A stretch of DNA of 64,000 bases from an uncultured Bacteroidota bacterium. Its GTDB lineage: Bacteria; Bacteroidota; Bacteroidia; Bacteroidales; P3. The notes below the pieces were generated by a model. It did not search any database. It saw only the letters and a list, made by a program, of their open reading frames with translations, and was not told the origin of the DNA. The position numbers and the translations under genes were made by a program. The stretch covers positions 1 through 64,000 of the forward strand of contig CACXXO010000017.1 in NCBI GenBank assembly GCA_902771735.1, read 5' to 3'. Of this stretch, positions 50,261 to 59,161 are shown one piece after another. Numbering within the stretch: the stretch's first letter is position 1; each line of letters starts with the position of its first letter.

Positions 50261-51004
50261 ATGAAAAAACTGGCATTGTTTTTTATGCTGCTGGCGCCAA
50301 TGGCCGGCTGGGGGCAGAACCACGAAGACCTGCTGAGCGACACGGCACAGACGGTGGTGGAGCGCTACCTGGCGATGCTCAACATCGACGGCCTGCCGCA
50401 GGACAGCCTGCTGGTGATGGAGACCGCCATCACCTTCTACGGCGAGAAAGACACCATCTGGATGCGGCGCTGGTATGCCGCGCCGGAGAAATTCCGCGTA
50501 GAGGTGTGGAACCGGGGAAAACTGGAGACGGGATTGGTGACCAATGGCAAAGACCGGTTCCGCTACTATGTGGAATCGCTCAAGAGATGGGAGAGCACCG
50601 ACCGCGACAACTTCGCGGAACGGTTGCAGGGCTACGACTTCCGCGGACCCCTCTACGGATGGCGCGCCAAAGGAGCCACCCTGACATGGAACGGAACGAC
50701 GACCCTCAAGGGAGAACCGTTGCAGGTGGTGAAAGTGAACTGCCCGGCAATGTATGAGCGCTACTACATGTTCGAGCCCGAGAGCGGACTGCTGACACTG
50801 ATTTTCGAGACGGAGACCCTGCCTGAAGGCTATTCGACACTGCTGAAGGGTCATATCGACTGGAAGAGCGTGCACGAATACCAGCCGCTGGCAACGGGCA
50901 TCCTGCCGTCGCTCGAAAGCTTCATGCGCAACGGCGTGCTGACCATCATGAGCAGCACGACGCACTTCGAGAAAATGGACTCCGGACTGTTCGAGCGCGA
51001 CTGA
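50261..51004 (+). CDS. secreted LolA-like outer-membrane lipoprotein sorting family protein
   Basis: 247 residues from the ATG at 50261 with a signal peptide (MKKLALFFMLLAPMAGWG, then Q). The beta-rich body (AAPEKFRVEVWNRGKLETGL, TNGKDRFRYYV, LKGEPLQVVKVNCPAMYERY, GLLTLIFETETLPEG) resembles the LolA/DUF4292 class of periplasmic lipid or lipoprotein carriers. Assignment is by fold-like pattern only. It lies 22 bases after the DUF4292-like gene. Confidence 0.6.
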   Translation: MKKLALFFMLLAPMAGWGQNHEDLLSDTAQTVVERYLAMLNIDGLPQDSLLVMETAITFYGEKDTIWMRRWYAAPEKFRVEVWNRGKLETGLVTNGKDRFRYYVESLKRWESTDRDNFAERLQGYDFRGPLYGWRAKGATLTWNGTTTLKGEPLQVVKVNCPAMYERYYMFEPESGLLTLIFETETLPEGYSTLLKGHIDWKSVHEYQPLATGILPSLESFMRNGVLTIMSSTTHFEKMDSGLFERD

Positions 51005-51028
51005 TTGAGGATTTAAGAATCGAGAGAT

Positions 51029-51475
51029 ATGGGAATATTGCAGCCTGACGACGACTACTTCATGGGCGAGGCCCTGCGCGAGGCGCGCAAAGCCGAGGCC
51101 AAGGGAGAGATCCCCGTGGGTGCGGTGGTGGTGGCTGGCGAGAAGGTAATCGCCCGCGCCCACAACCAGACAGAGTTGCTGCACGACGTGACGGCACATG
51201 CCGAGATGCTGGCCATCACGGCGGCGGCAGAGCACCTGGGGGCTAAATACCTGACGGGATGCACTCTTTTCGTGACGCTGGAACCCTGCGTGATGTGTGC
51301 GGGAGCTTTGGGCTGGAGCCAGGTGGAGAGGATTGTCTACGGGGCGTCCGACGAGAAGAGAGGTTTCGAGCGATTGGGACGCGGGATGCTACACCCGAAG
51401 ACCGAAGTCAAGGGCGGCGTCAGGAGCGAGGAATGCGGGACCTTGGTGAAGGAGTTTTTCAAGAAAAAACGATAG
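51029..51475 (+). CDS. tadA: tRNA adenosine(34) deaminase
   Basis: Converts A34 to inosine in tRNA-Arg. 148 residues with the CDA-fold zinc motifs TAHAEM (His and catalytic Glu) and EPCVMCAGAL (two Cys), plus GEIPVGAVVV. Normal length. Confidence 0.93.
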   Translation: MGILQPDDDYFMGEALREARKAEAKGEIPVGAVVVAGEKVIARAHNQTELLHDVTAHAEMLAITAAAEHLGAKYLTGCTLFVTLEPCVMCAGALGWSQVERIVYGASDEKRGFERLGRGMLHPKTEVKGGVRSEECGTLVKEFFKKKR

Positions 51476-51512
51476 AATACAAATAGAAACAATAGATTAA
51501 ACAGAAAGCATT

Positions 51513-52403
51513 ATGAAACCTACATTACTTGTTCTGGCTGCCGGCATGGGCAGCCGCTATGGCGGACTGAAGCAGATGGACGGCGTGGGTCCTCACGGCG
51601 AAATCATCATGGACTACAGCATCGAGGATGCCATCCGCGCGGGCTTCGGCAAGGTGGTCTTCGTCATCCGCCACTCGTTCGAGGAGGAGTTCAAGCGCCA
51701 CATCAACGCCGACCATTTCGGCAACCGCATCGCGGTGGAGTATGTTTTCCAGGAGCTCGACAAGCTGCCGCAAGGCTTCTCCGTCCCCGAAGGACGTGAG
51801 AAACCCTGGGGTACCAACCACGCCATCCTCATGGCCAAGGAGGTCATCCACGAACCCTTCGCCATCATCAACGCCGACGACTTCTACGGCCGCGACGCCT
51901 TCATGGTGATGGCCCGGCACCTGATGACCCTCGACGGCACCAAGGGCAAATACTGCATGGTGGGCTACCGCTTAGAGAACACGCTGAGCGAGAACGGCAC
52001 CGTGAGCCGCGGCGTCTGCGAGACCGACGCCGAGGGTCTGCTCATGGGCATGACCGAGCGCACCTCCATCGGCCGCACCGCCAACGGCATCGAATACAAG
52101 GATGCCGACGGCAGCATGCACCCCCTGGCAGCCGACGCCACGGTGAGCATGAACCTCTTCGGCTTCACACCCGACTATTTCGCCAAGAGCGAGGAACTCT
52201 TCGTCGACTTCCTCCGCGAGCACGGCAACGAGCTGAAGAGCGAATACTACATCCCCTTCGCGGTGAACACCTTCATCCACAGCGGCTATGCCACGATGAC
52301 GGTGCTCAAGACCACGGCCCAGTGGTTCGGCGTCACCTACAAGGAGGACCGCCCCATGGTCGTCGCCCGCCTCGCCAAGCTGCATGAACAGGGAGTGTAT
52401 TGA
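51513..52403 (+). CDS. nucleotidyltransferase family protein
   Basis: 296 residues of the NTP-transferase fold. The N-terminus has LAAGMGSRYGGLKQMD; KPWGTNHAILMAKEV and INADDFYGRDAFMVMARHL (metal-binding Asp pair) follow. Such proteins make sugar nucleotides (MobA/GlmU/RfbA-like), but the sugar is not clear. The isolated position between tadA and a GxxExxY gene gives no pathway. Confidence 0.8.
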   Translation: MKPTLLVLAAGMGSRYGGLKQMDGVGPHGEIIMDYSIEDAIRAGFGKVVFVIRHSFEEEFKRHINADHFGNRIAVEYVFQELDKLPQGFSVPEGREKPWGTNHAILMAKEVIHEPFAIINADDFYGRDAFMVMARHLMTLDGTKGKYCMVGYRLENTLSENGTVSRGVCETDAEGLLMGMTERTSIGRTANGIEYKDADGSMHPLAADATVSMNLFGFTPDYFAKSEELFVDFLREHGNELKSEYYIPFAVNTFIHSGYATMTVLKTTAQWFGVTYKEDRPMVVARLAKLHEQGVY

Positions 52404-52404
52404 T

Positions 52405-52470
52405 TCTCCCCGCCTCTGGATTGTAAATCTCCCCGCCTCTGGATTATAAATCTCCCGCCTCCGACGGAAA
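52405..52470 (+). repeat. 23-bp tandem repeat
   Basis: Two near-identical units of TCTCCCCGCCTCTGGATT-(G/A)TAAA (52405-52427, 52428-52450) and a degenerate third (to 52470), between the nucleotidyltransferase and GxxExxY genes. Confidence 0.75.
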
Positions 52471-52504
52471 TCTATAAATCCAGATTAATAATTACATATA
52501 ATCG

Positions 52505-52903
52505 ATGATACCATTAGAGTATTTGACTGACCTTTCCTATGAAATCAGGGGTGCCGCCATGGACGTGTACAATGAGCTTGGGCCGGGCCTTCTGGAGTCC
52601 GTCTACGAGAAAGCCCTTATCCACGAGTTCAAACTGAGAGATATCAAAGCAACCTCGCAGATTCCAGTCAACATTGTTTACAAAGGCGAGTTGGTGGGTA
52701 ACGATTTGAGAGCGGATATTCTAGTGGAAGACACCGTTATTCTGGAATTGAAATCGGTCGAGGAAATCAAGAGGGTGCACTATAAGCAATTGCGTACCTA
52801 CATGAAGCTGTTGAACAAACCGGAAGGATGGCTCATAAACTTTGGCGAGGATGATTTTGCCAAAGGATTGATAAAACTGAAAAACCTACAGTTTGTCCAA
52901 TAA
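52505..52903 (+). CDS. GxxExxY family protein
   Basis: 132 residues, complete. It has ELGPGLLESVYEKALIHEF with the GxxExxY signature, then DILVEDTVILELKSVEEI (the PD-(D/E)XK-like D...ExK pattern) and a WLINFG ending. It is diverged from the copies at the left end (for example YEIRGAAMDVYNE in place of FFHDITGVAMKVYNK) but full length. It also sits beside a short tandem repeat. Confidence 0.88.
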   Translation: MIPLEYLTDLSYEIRGAAMDVYNELGPGLLESVYEKALIHEFKLRDIKATSQIPVNIVYKGELVGNDLRADILVEDTVILELKSVEEIKRVHYKQLRTYMKLLNKPEGWLINFGEDDFAKGLIKLKNLQFVQ

Positions 52904-52920
52904 ACGACCTCTACAGACCC

Positions 52921-54201
52921 ATGCCGAAAAATGGATTTATAGATTACGCCGCAGGCGGGAATAATAATTTCCAAGATTTCCAGGATCTCGCGAAGCGGGA
53001 AATCATCGAGTTTGCCAGGGAGCATGAATGGGACGATACCGCGAGGCTGCTGCTGAGTGCCGCGCGGTATCCTCATATTGATATGGCGGCGGCGGTGCAG
53101 CAGATAGAGGGACGGCGCACGGCGCGGGAGAAATGGCCTTCGCTGCTGGAGTGCCCCGATTTCGTCTACCCGCCCCGACTGAACCGCGAGCAGTCCTCGT
53201 CGGAAGCCACAGCCCTCCACAAGGCAGGGATAATCCTCCGGCACCTCGGCGAGACCCCTGCCCGACCGCTCCGCATCGCCGACCTCACGGGCGGCATGGG
53301 CATCGACACCTTCGCCCTGGCCGGATGGGGGGCCGAAGAGACGACAGAGGTGGAGGTGGACTATGTGGAACAGGACAAAGGACTTTGCGACCTGGCACGC
53401 CACAATGCCGATGCACTGGGGCTACACAACATACGTTTCCACTGCGCCGACAGCATGGAGTGGCTGCAGAAGCAGCAGCGGCGCTTCGACCTGCTCTTTG
53501 TCGACCCCGCCCGCCGCGACAAACAGGGGCGCAAGGTGGCCGCTTTCGAGGACTGCACGCCCGACATCTTGATGCGCCGGGACCTGCTGCTGTCGATGAG
53601 CCAAGAGCTGATGGTGAAGGCGAGCCCGATGATCGACCTCACATTGGGGGCTTCTCAGCTGGCCAACGTCAGCGATATCTACGTCATAGCCGTCAATGGC
53701 GAGTGCAAGGAGGTTCTGTTCCGCTGTCGACAGTCCGACAGAGAACCACGCATCCACTGCCACCACCTGCACCACGGCGAAACAGACGACTATGTCTTCA
53801 CGCGCGAGGACGAGTCGCGTGCGCAGGCCTCCTATGCCAGCGAGGTGGGAACATATCTCTACGAACCCAACGCCGCGCTGATGAAAGCAGGCCCCTTCAA
53901 ACTGCTGAGCCAGTGGGAGGGGGTGGAAAAACTGTCGCAGAACACACACCTCTACACGAGCAACCGCCTCATTCCCCACTTCCCCGGACGCGTGTTGAGC
54001 GTCCGGGTGGAGACCAGCCTCAGCCGCAAGGAGATGCAGAAATGGATTCCCGACGGGAAAGCCCACGTGGTGACGAGAAACTACCCCGTGGCGGCAACAG
54101 AGCTACAGAAACAATTGGGGCTGAAAGAGGGGGGAGACCTCTTTGTCGTCGCGGCGACGATGGGACGGAAACGGTACGGCTGGGTGTGCAGCGAGTGTTA
54201 A
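52921..54201 (+). CDS. class I SAM methyltransferase with PG_1098-like and THUMP-like domains
   Basis: 426 residues. From residue ~29 it follows the PG_1098 family: FAREHEWDDTARLLLSAARY, then the SAM loop IADLTGGMGIDTFALAG, VEVDYVEQDKGLCDLARHNA, and the catalytic-region FDLLFVDPARRDKQGRK. A ferredoxin-like and THUMP-like C-terminus follows. The fold suggests RNA methylation; the substrate is unknown. The first ~25 residues come from low-complexity DNA (repeated ATTTCCA-like words) and look like a recent extension; no other start is available. Confidence 0.82.
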   Translation: MPKNGFIDYAAGGNNNFQDFQDLAKREIIEFAREHEWDDTARLLLSAARYPHIDMAAAVQQIEGRRTAREKWPSLLECPDFVYPPRLNREQSSSEATALHKAGIILRHLGETPARPLRIADLTGGMGIDTFALAGWGAEETTEVEVDYVEQDKGLCDLARHNADALGLHNIRFHCADSMEWLQKQQRRFDLLFVDPARRDKQGRKVAAFEDCTPDILMRRDLLLSMSQELMVKASPMIDLTLGASQLANVSDIYVIAVNGECKEVLFRCRQSDREPRIHCHHLHHGETDDYVFTREDESRAQASYASEVGTYLYEPNAALMKAGPFKLLSQWEGVEKLSQNTHLYTSNRLIPHFPGRVLSVRVETSLSRKEMQKWIPDGKAHVVTRNYPVAATELQKQLGLKEGGDLFVVAATMGRKRYGWVCSEC

Positions 54202-54220
54202 AAAAACAACTTTTTGAAAA

Positions 54221-54253
54221 GGGTCTTCCGGAAACACCGGAAGACCCTTTTTT
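54221..54253 (+). terminator. terminator of the PG_1098-like gene
   Basis: GGGTCTTCCGG (54221-54231) pairs perfectly with CCGGAAGACCC (54237-54247) around AAACA, followed by TTTTTTATTT. Confidence 0.9.
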
Positions 54254-54280
54254 ATTTCGCTGATTCACAGCATACTGTAA

Positions 54281-54385
54281 GTATCAACTCTTTCCCAACT
54301 CCTTACCATCTCCCAACCAACTCCTACCCATCTCCCACCGTGGTGGGAGATGATAGGTCGTTGACAGGCCGGTGGCAGGCTGTTG
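54281..54385 (-). repeat. intergenic hairpin element, copy 4 (reverse orientation)
   Basis: The reverse complement matches copies 1-3: CCTGCCACCGGCCTGTCAAC, GACCTATCATCTCCCACC, GGTGGGAGATGGGTAGGAG, GGGAGATGGTAAGGAGTTGG and GAAAGAGTTGATACTT. Its centre, CATCTCCCACCGTGGTGGGAGATG, is the most perfect palindrome. 54386-54512 contains nothing else I can name. Confidence 0.8.
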
Positions 54386-54512
54386 GCACCCGTTCTGTTC
54401 CTCTGCGCCCCCACGTCCTGCCCGCCCCGGGCGGTAAATGTTAAAAATTCATAAAAACAAAGGGGCCGTGTTAGATTTTGGGGAAAACGTGGTTATTATA
54501 TATAGTAGAAAA

Positions 54513-54526
54513 GAGACACGTGTCTC
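54513..54526. promoter_or_regulatory. 14-bp perfect palindrome before the sigma-factor start
   Basis: GAGACACGTGTCTC is fully self-complementary and ends one base before the ATG at 54528. It could be an operator or a start-site hairpin. Confidence 0.45.
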
Positions 54527-54527
54527 C

Positions 54528-55013
54528 ATGGACGACAAGGAACAATACACAGCCCTTCTGCTTCGGCACCGGAAGCTTGTCTGGAAGCTCTGCAGCAGAT
54601 ATGCCAAAGGCGATTACGACCTCTGTGCCGACTTGGTGCAGGAGGTGTCCATTGCCCTATGGGAGCGCTATGGGCTGTTGCGTCCCAAGTCGCCTTTCTT
54701 TGTGGAGCGGAGATGGGTGGAGCTGAACACCCGCTCGGTGCTGGCCCACAGGCACCGCCGCGGCGTGATAGCCACGGTCCCCATCACCCCCGAGATGGCC
54801 GAGCGCATTGCCGTCGAGCAGGACAAGGGGGAAGAGCTCATCGACGAGCTGGCGGCGGCCCTGTCGGACAAGGAGAGGGAGATCCTGCAGCTGAGGCGCG
54901 ACGGCTACAGCGCCGACGAGATTGCCGACCGGATGCGCATGAGCCGCCCCGCCGTCTACCAGAGTATATACAGAATAGTTGGAAAACTAAAACAGGCTTA
55001 TGATGAAAGATAA
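54528..55013 (+). CDS. RNA polymerase sigma factor, sigma-70 family (ECF-like)
   Basis: 161 residues from the ATG at 54528 (MDDKEQYTALLLRHRKLVWK). Region 2 is LLLRHRKLVWKLCSRYAKGD with DLVQEVSIALWERYG. Region 4 is ALSDKEREILQLRRDGYSAD with EIADRMRMSRPAVYQSIYRI. It overlaps the next gene by 14 bases. A small sigma followed by two membrane or export genes is a common Bacteroidota layout. Confidence 0.82.
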   Translation: MDDKEQYTALLLRHRKLVWKLCSRYAKGDYDLCADLVQEVSIALWERYGLLRPKSPFFVERRWVELNTRSVLAHRHRRGVIATVPITPEMAERIAVEQDKGEELIDELAAALSDKEREILQLRRDGYSADEIADRMRMSRPAVYQSIYRIVGKLKQAYDER

Positions 55014-55272
55014 GATGACAGAAACCGTCGACGCCCTGCTGGGTTTCGACAGCGACGAGCTACAGCGGCGCATGACCGACGGGCTTGCCGAGTGGATGCA
55101 CCGCCGCAAGGAGGCCGCACACACGCGAAAGCTGTGCCTGCCGGTGCTGTGCACCGTGCTGCTGGCGGCCTCCGCGACCTACTACGCGACACCCGCCCTC
55201 GACTATTGCCTCGGCGACGGCATGACCTACGAGGAGGCAGCGGCGAAGACCGGAAAAATGCTGGAGTTATGA
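55000..55272 (+). CDS. small single-span membrane protein, possible sigma-factor partner
   Basis: 90 residues. A charged cytoplasmic N-terminus (TETVDALLGFDSDELQRRM) is followed by one membrane helix (LCLPVLCTVLLAASATYYA, about 45-63) and a short outer part. Size, topology and the 14-base overlap with the sigma gene suggest an anti-sigma-like or modulating role, by context only. Its stop overlaps the next start (ATGA). Confidence 0.65.
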   Translation: MMKDKMTETVDALLGFDSDELQRRMTDGLAEWMHRRKEAAHTRKLCLPVLCTVLLAASATYYATPALDYCLGDGMTYEEAAAKTGKMLEL

Positions 55273-55748
55273 AAAGGAGACACTACATAGCGCTGGCCAT
55301 CGTCCTTGGAGGCATTGCCCTCTGCTCCTGGATCCACGCCCATCCGCGCCAGCTGCCCTACGACCAGTGCAGCGAGGTCTTCCTGCGGTACAAAGATGCC
55401 GACGGGGTCAGCGCCGCTTTCCTCAAGAATTTCCGCGCCAACGACACCACCACTGTCGACGTGACAATACTCCAAGCCAATGATTCCACAAGTTGGGAAA
55501 AACTAAAAATAGAGTTCGGTCTTCGAACATTGCCAGCAGAATTCATGAAAATGATTGAGGGCAAAAATGATTTTATAATGACATACATTGCAGCATCGGA
55601 TTACAAAGAACAATTCAAAAAAATCGGGATTGAAGAGATGGATGTCATTGCAGGAAACTATACACGAAAGAATATCGGGATATTCCATGTTCGGTCGAAA
55701 GAACAGCAACATGCCTTGTTGCACTACAATTTAAACAAATCAATTTAA
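55269..55748 (+). CDS. DUF4252-like secreted protein
   Basis: 159 residues with a signal or anchor segment (HYIALAIVLGGIALCSWIHA). FLRYKDADGVSAAFLKNFRA matches the start of DUF4252 domains, often encoded after sigma factors in Bacteroidota. The second half (from about 55480) is much richer in A+T than the first, perhaps marking a recombination joint. Confidence 0.6.
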   Translation: MKRRHYIALAIVLGGIALCSWIHAHPRQLPYDQCSEVFLRYKDADGVSAAFLKNFRANDTTTVDVTILQANDSTSWEKLKIEFGLRTLPAEFMKMIEGKNDFIMTYIAASDYKEQFKKIGIEEMDVIAGNYTRKNIGIFHVRSKEQQHALLHYNLNKSI

Positions 55749-55816
55749 CCAAATTAGAAAATATAATATAGAATGATTGAATAATGAATAAATTTAACCT
55801 ATAAAAATAAAACATT

Positions 55817-56716
55817 ATGAAAAAATTAACATTAGTAATGGCCTTTGTGGCGGCCTTCGGTGTCACTGTTATGGCACAGGACACCATTGCGACGGACACC
55901 CTCAAGAGCTCCTATTTCCACAACCGGTGGTTCGACCAGGATACCCTCCTGCTGTCACAAAATGGATACGTGAGCTTTCATTTCAGCGAGCTTGCCTTCG
56001 CCTACCACACCGACGACACCATGAAAGTCTACGGCGTGGCTATCAGTTCGAGCTTGGATACTAATATTTATGGCAACACCTGGCTCGACACCACGTTGGA
56101 CAAAGTCTACCGCACGGTGCGTCTCTATGTTCCCGAAGGCGACTCGCTGCGAATGCTGGCCGAGCGCCAATTTCCTGTCTACGAACTCTTCTTCGACAGC
56201 CCGGTTGCCGTAAAGGACACGTTCTATATCGGGTTCAACTTTGAGACCAACTGTAGGTATCACGACCCCACCCTTGGACGGGTATTCAACTATAAATATA
56301 CAATGACGCTCAACGGACTCTTGCCAGCCTGGGTAGCCGGAAGAAGAGACACCGTCACCATAGCGCAACGAAGGACAGAAGAGAGCCCAAATTATGACCA
56401 GGGCACCTGGCTAATCAGGACGCGTATTGCTCCTCAGACAATAGTTTTCCTGTATGCCATCACAGAGCCTGATGACGGCACCGGCGGCGGCAGTGGCAGC
56501 GACACGACATTGACAATTACGGCTTCGGACGCCGCAGCCCGCTATGTGTCGGTGCAGCCGAACCCGGCGGTGGACGAGGCGCGGGTGCTGTCGAGCCTCG
56601 GGCTGCGCGGCATCGAGGCCTACAACGCCGGCGGGCAGAAGGTCTACGAGGGCAAGGCCGAGGGCCTCGAGGCCACCCTCGACGTCAAGGGCTGGCCCCG
56701 CGGCACCTTGGAGTGA
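55817..56716 (+). CDS. secreted protein with truncated T9SS sorting domain
   Basis: 299 residues with a signal peptide (MKKLTLVMAFVAAFGVTVMA, then Q). A beta-rich body is followed by a Gly/Ser linker (DDGTGGGSGSD) and a T9SS type A domain that begins normally (YVSVQPNPAVDEARVLSS, IEAYNAGGQKVYEGKA, LDVKGWPRGT). It then ends at GTLE, about 15-20 residues before the usual end (the PRGxYxLRI...KKL strand pair is missing). The cut is followed at once by GC-rich hairpin DNA. Export through T9SS is therefore doubtful. Confidence 0.8.
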   Translation: MKKLTLVMAFVAAFGVTVMAQDTIATDTLKSSYFHNRWFDQDTLLLSQNGYVSFHFSELAFAYHTDDTMKVYGVAISSSLDTNIYGNTWLDTTLDKVYRTVRLYVPEGDSLRMLAERQFPVYELFFDSPVAVKDTFYIGFNFETNCRYHDPTLGRVFNYKYTMTLNGLLPAWVAGRRDTVTIAQRRTEESPNYDQGTWLIRTRIAPQTIVFLYAITEPDDGTGGGSGSDTTLTITASDAAARYVSVQPNPAVDEARVLSSLGLRGIEAYNAGGQKVYEGKAEGLEATLDVKGWPRGTLE

Positions 56717-56737
56717 GGCTCCCGAGAGGGACAGAAA

Positions 56738-56780
56738 CCGGGAGGGGCCACCCGCAAGGGTGGCCCCTCCCGGCTGTTTT
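56738..56780 (+). terminator. strong GC-rich terminator
   Basis: CCGGGAGGGGCCACCC (56738-56753) pairs perfectly over 16 bp with GGGTGGCCCCTCCCGG (56758-56773) around a GCAA tetraloop, then CTGTTTT. Confidence 0.8.
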
Positions 56781-56835
56781 AGGAAGGAGAAAGGGGGAGG
56801 GTGAAAAAAAGGCGTGAGGGTTGGAAAATTTTTCG

Positions 56836-56843
56836 TATCTTTG
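56836..56843 (+). promoter_or_regulatory. -7 box (TATCTTTG) for the UvrD/PcrA gene
   Basis: TATCTTTGC lies 23 bases before the ATG at 56867. Confidence 0.5.
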
Positions 56844-56866
56844 CAACTTTAATTTGAAGGGAAAAA

Positions 56867-59161
56867 ATGAGTGAATTGCTTGACCAACTGAATGAACCCC
56901 AGCGCGAGGCCGCCGAGTGTGTCGACGGGCCGGTGATGATTATCGCCGGAGCCGGCAGCGGCAAGACGCGCACGCTGACCTACCGCATAGCCCACCTGAT
57001 GGAGCTGGGCGTGGACCCGTTCCACATCTTGGCACTGACATTTACGAACAAGGCCGCCAACGAGATGAAGGAAAGAATCATCAAGCTGGTGGGCGACGAG
57101 GGAAGGAACCTGTGGATGGGCACCTTCCACTCGATTTTCGCCCGCGTGCTGAGGGCCGAGGCCACGAAGCTGGGCTACACGTCGAGCTTCACCATCTACG
57201 ACACCGACGACTCGAAGTCGGCCATCAAGCAGGTTGTCAAGCAGCTGAACCTCGACCCGAAGGTCTACAAACCCACCACGGTGTTGAGCCGCATCTCGAT
57301 GGCCAAGAGCAACCTGATGGGTCCGAAGGACTATCAGGAGAACCCCGAGGTCTACCAGACAGACATCGACTCGAAGCGTCCCGCCATCGGCATGATCTAC
57401 CAGATGTACGACCAGCGGCTCCACAACTCGAACGCCATGGACTTCGACGACCTGCTGTTCAACATGAACATCCTGCTGAGGGACTTCCCCGACGTGCTGC
57501 TCAAGTACCAGCAGCGGTTCCAGTACATCATGGTTGACGAGTACCAGGACACCAACTATGCGCAGTACCTCATTGTGAAGAAGCTAGCGGCGCGGAACCA
57601 GAACATCTGCGTGGTGGGCGACGACGCGCAGAGCATCTACGCCTTCCGCGGGGCCAACATACAAAATATCTTCAACTTCAAGCGCGACTACCCGACGATG
57701 CAACTCTTCAAGCTGGAGCAGAACTACCGCTCGACCAAGAACATCGTCAACGCCGCCAACAGCATCATCAGCCGCAACCGCGACCAGATACAGAAGGAGC
57801 TGTGGAGCGACAACGGGGAGGGCAACCGCATCAAGCTTGTGCGTGCCGTCGACGAGAAGGAGGAGGGCATGCGCGTGGCCGATGCCATACAGAACTACCG
57901 CCTCGGCGAGGATGCCGACTGGCGCGACTTCGCGGTGCTCTACCGCCAGAACTCCCTCTCGCGTTCCATCGAGGACGCGCTGAGGAAGATGAACATCCCG
58001 TACAGAATCTATCAGGGGCTGTCGTTCTACGGGCGCCGCGAGGTGAAGGACGTGCTGGCCTACATGCGCGTGGCCATCAATCCCCACGACGACGAGAGCC
58101 TGGTGCGCATCATCAACTATCCCACCCGCGGCATCGGACAGACCACGATGGACAAGATTCGCGTGGCGGCGGCCGACAACGACGTGAGCATCTGGACGGT
58201 GCTGGAGAACCTCGCCGACTTCGGCCTGCCCCTCCAGAGCGGCGCGGTGCAGAAGATTGGCGAGTTTGTATACATGATGAAACGTTTCGGCGCCGAGGTG
58301 CCGACGAAGGATGCCTTCGCGCTGGCCAAGGAGATTGTCGTCGCCAGCGGCATAGTGAAAGCCCTGCGCGAGGAGGACGACCCCGAGAGTGCCGAGCGCA
58401 TAGACAATATCGACGAGCTGCTGAACGGTGTGCAGGAGTTCTGCGAGGAAGAGGAAGCGGAATATTCAGAAAACTCGGAAAAATCTGATAAACCCTTCCG
58501 CACCCTCGACGAGTTCCTCCAGCAGGTGCTGCTCTACACCAGCGAGGACAAAGACAAGGACAAGGATGCCGACAAGGTGAGCCTGATGACCATCCATGCC
58601 GCCAAGGGATTGGAGTTTCCCTATGTTTTCGTGGTGGGCATGGAGGAGCAGATTTTCCCGTCGTTCCTGGCCATGAGCCGTCCGGAGCTGGAGGAGGAAC
58701 GCCGCCTGTTCTATGTGGCGGTGACGAGGGCCGAGAAGCAGGTGACGCTGAGCTATGCCCAGACGCGCTTCAACAACGGGCAGCGCATGGGTGGCGAGAT
58801 GAGCCGCTTTGTAGAGGAGATAGACCCGCAATATATCGAGACACCGTCGCAGCGACGCAGCATGCCCGAGCCGGGGACGCTGCCGAGGGCCTTCTTCAAT
58901 GCCGGGAAACCGGTTCAGAATACTCAGAATATTAGGAGTACTCAAAATATTCAAAAGCCCCGCACGGCCCCCATTCCCAACAATCCGGCCCAGATTGGCG
59001 CCATCATGCCCGGCATGAGGGTGAGCCACGAGAAGTTTGGCATCGGCAAGGTGCTGGGAGTGGAGGGTTCCGACGCCTCGCGCAAGGCCACGGTCTTCTT
59101 CGAGGGCGTGGGGCAGAAACAGCTGATGCTCAAGTTTGCCAAACTGACGATAGTGGAATGA
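56867..59161 (+). CDS. UvrD/PcrA-type superfamily 1A DNA helicase
   Basis: 764 residues, a 3'-5' helicase of excision repair and replication restart. Walker A is IAGAGSGKTRTL near 26-37. ALTFTNKAANEMKERI (Ia), YIMVDEYQDTNYAQY (II), VVGDDAQSIYAFRGANI (III), LEQNYRSTKNIVNAAN (IV), SLMTIHAAKGLEFPYVFVVG (V) and RRLFYVAVTRAEKQV (VI) follow. The C-terminal Tudor-like end is MRVSHEKFGIGKVLGVEGSD. Its stop overlaps the next ATG. Confidence 0.94.
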   Translation: MSELLDQLNEPQREAAECVDGPVMIIAGAGSGKTRTLTYRIAHLMELGVDPFHILALTFTNKAANEMKERIIKLVGDEGRNLWMGTFHSIFARVLRAEATKLGYTSSFTIYDTDDSKSAIKQVVKQLNLDPKVYKPTTVLSRISMAKSNLMGPKDYQENPEVYQTDIDSKRPAIGMIYQMYDQRLHNSNAMDFDDLLFNMNILLRDFPDVLLKYQQRFQYIMVDEYQDTNYAQYLIVKKLAARNQNICVVGDDAQSIYAFRGANIQNIFNFKRDYPTMQLFKLEQNYRSTKNIVNAANSIISRNRDQIQKELWSDNGEGNRIKLVRAVDEKEEGMRVADAIQNYRLGEDADWRDFAVLYRQNSLSRSIEDALRKMNIPYRIYQGLSFYGRREVKDVLAYMRVAINPHDDESLVRIINYPTRGIGQTTMDKIRVAAADNDVSIWTVLENLADFGLPLQSGAVQKIGEFVYMMKRFGAEVPTKDAFALAKEIVVASGIVKALREEDDPESAERIDNIDELLNGVQEFCEEEEAEYSENSEKSDKPFRTLDEFLQQVLLYTSEDKDKDKDADKVSLMTIHAAKGLEFPYVFVVGMEEQIFPSFLAMSRPELEEERRLFYVAVTRAEKQVTLSYAQTRFNNGQRMGGEMSRFVEEIDPQYIETPSQRRSMPEPGTLPRAFFNAGKPVQNTQNIRSTQNIQKPRTAPIPNNPAQIGAIMPGMRVSHEKFGIGKVLGVEGSDASRKATVFFEGVGQKQLMLKFAKLTIVE

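Noticed and set aside
54438-54527. Extended start of the sigma factor
   Set aside because: The 30 extra residues are not similar to sigma factors, and the palindrome lies in this stretch.
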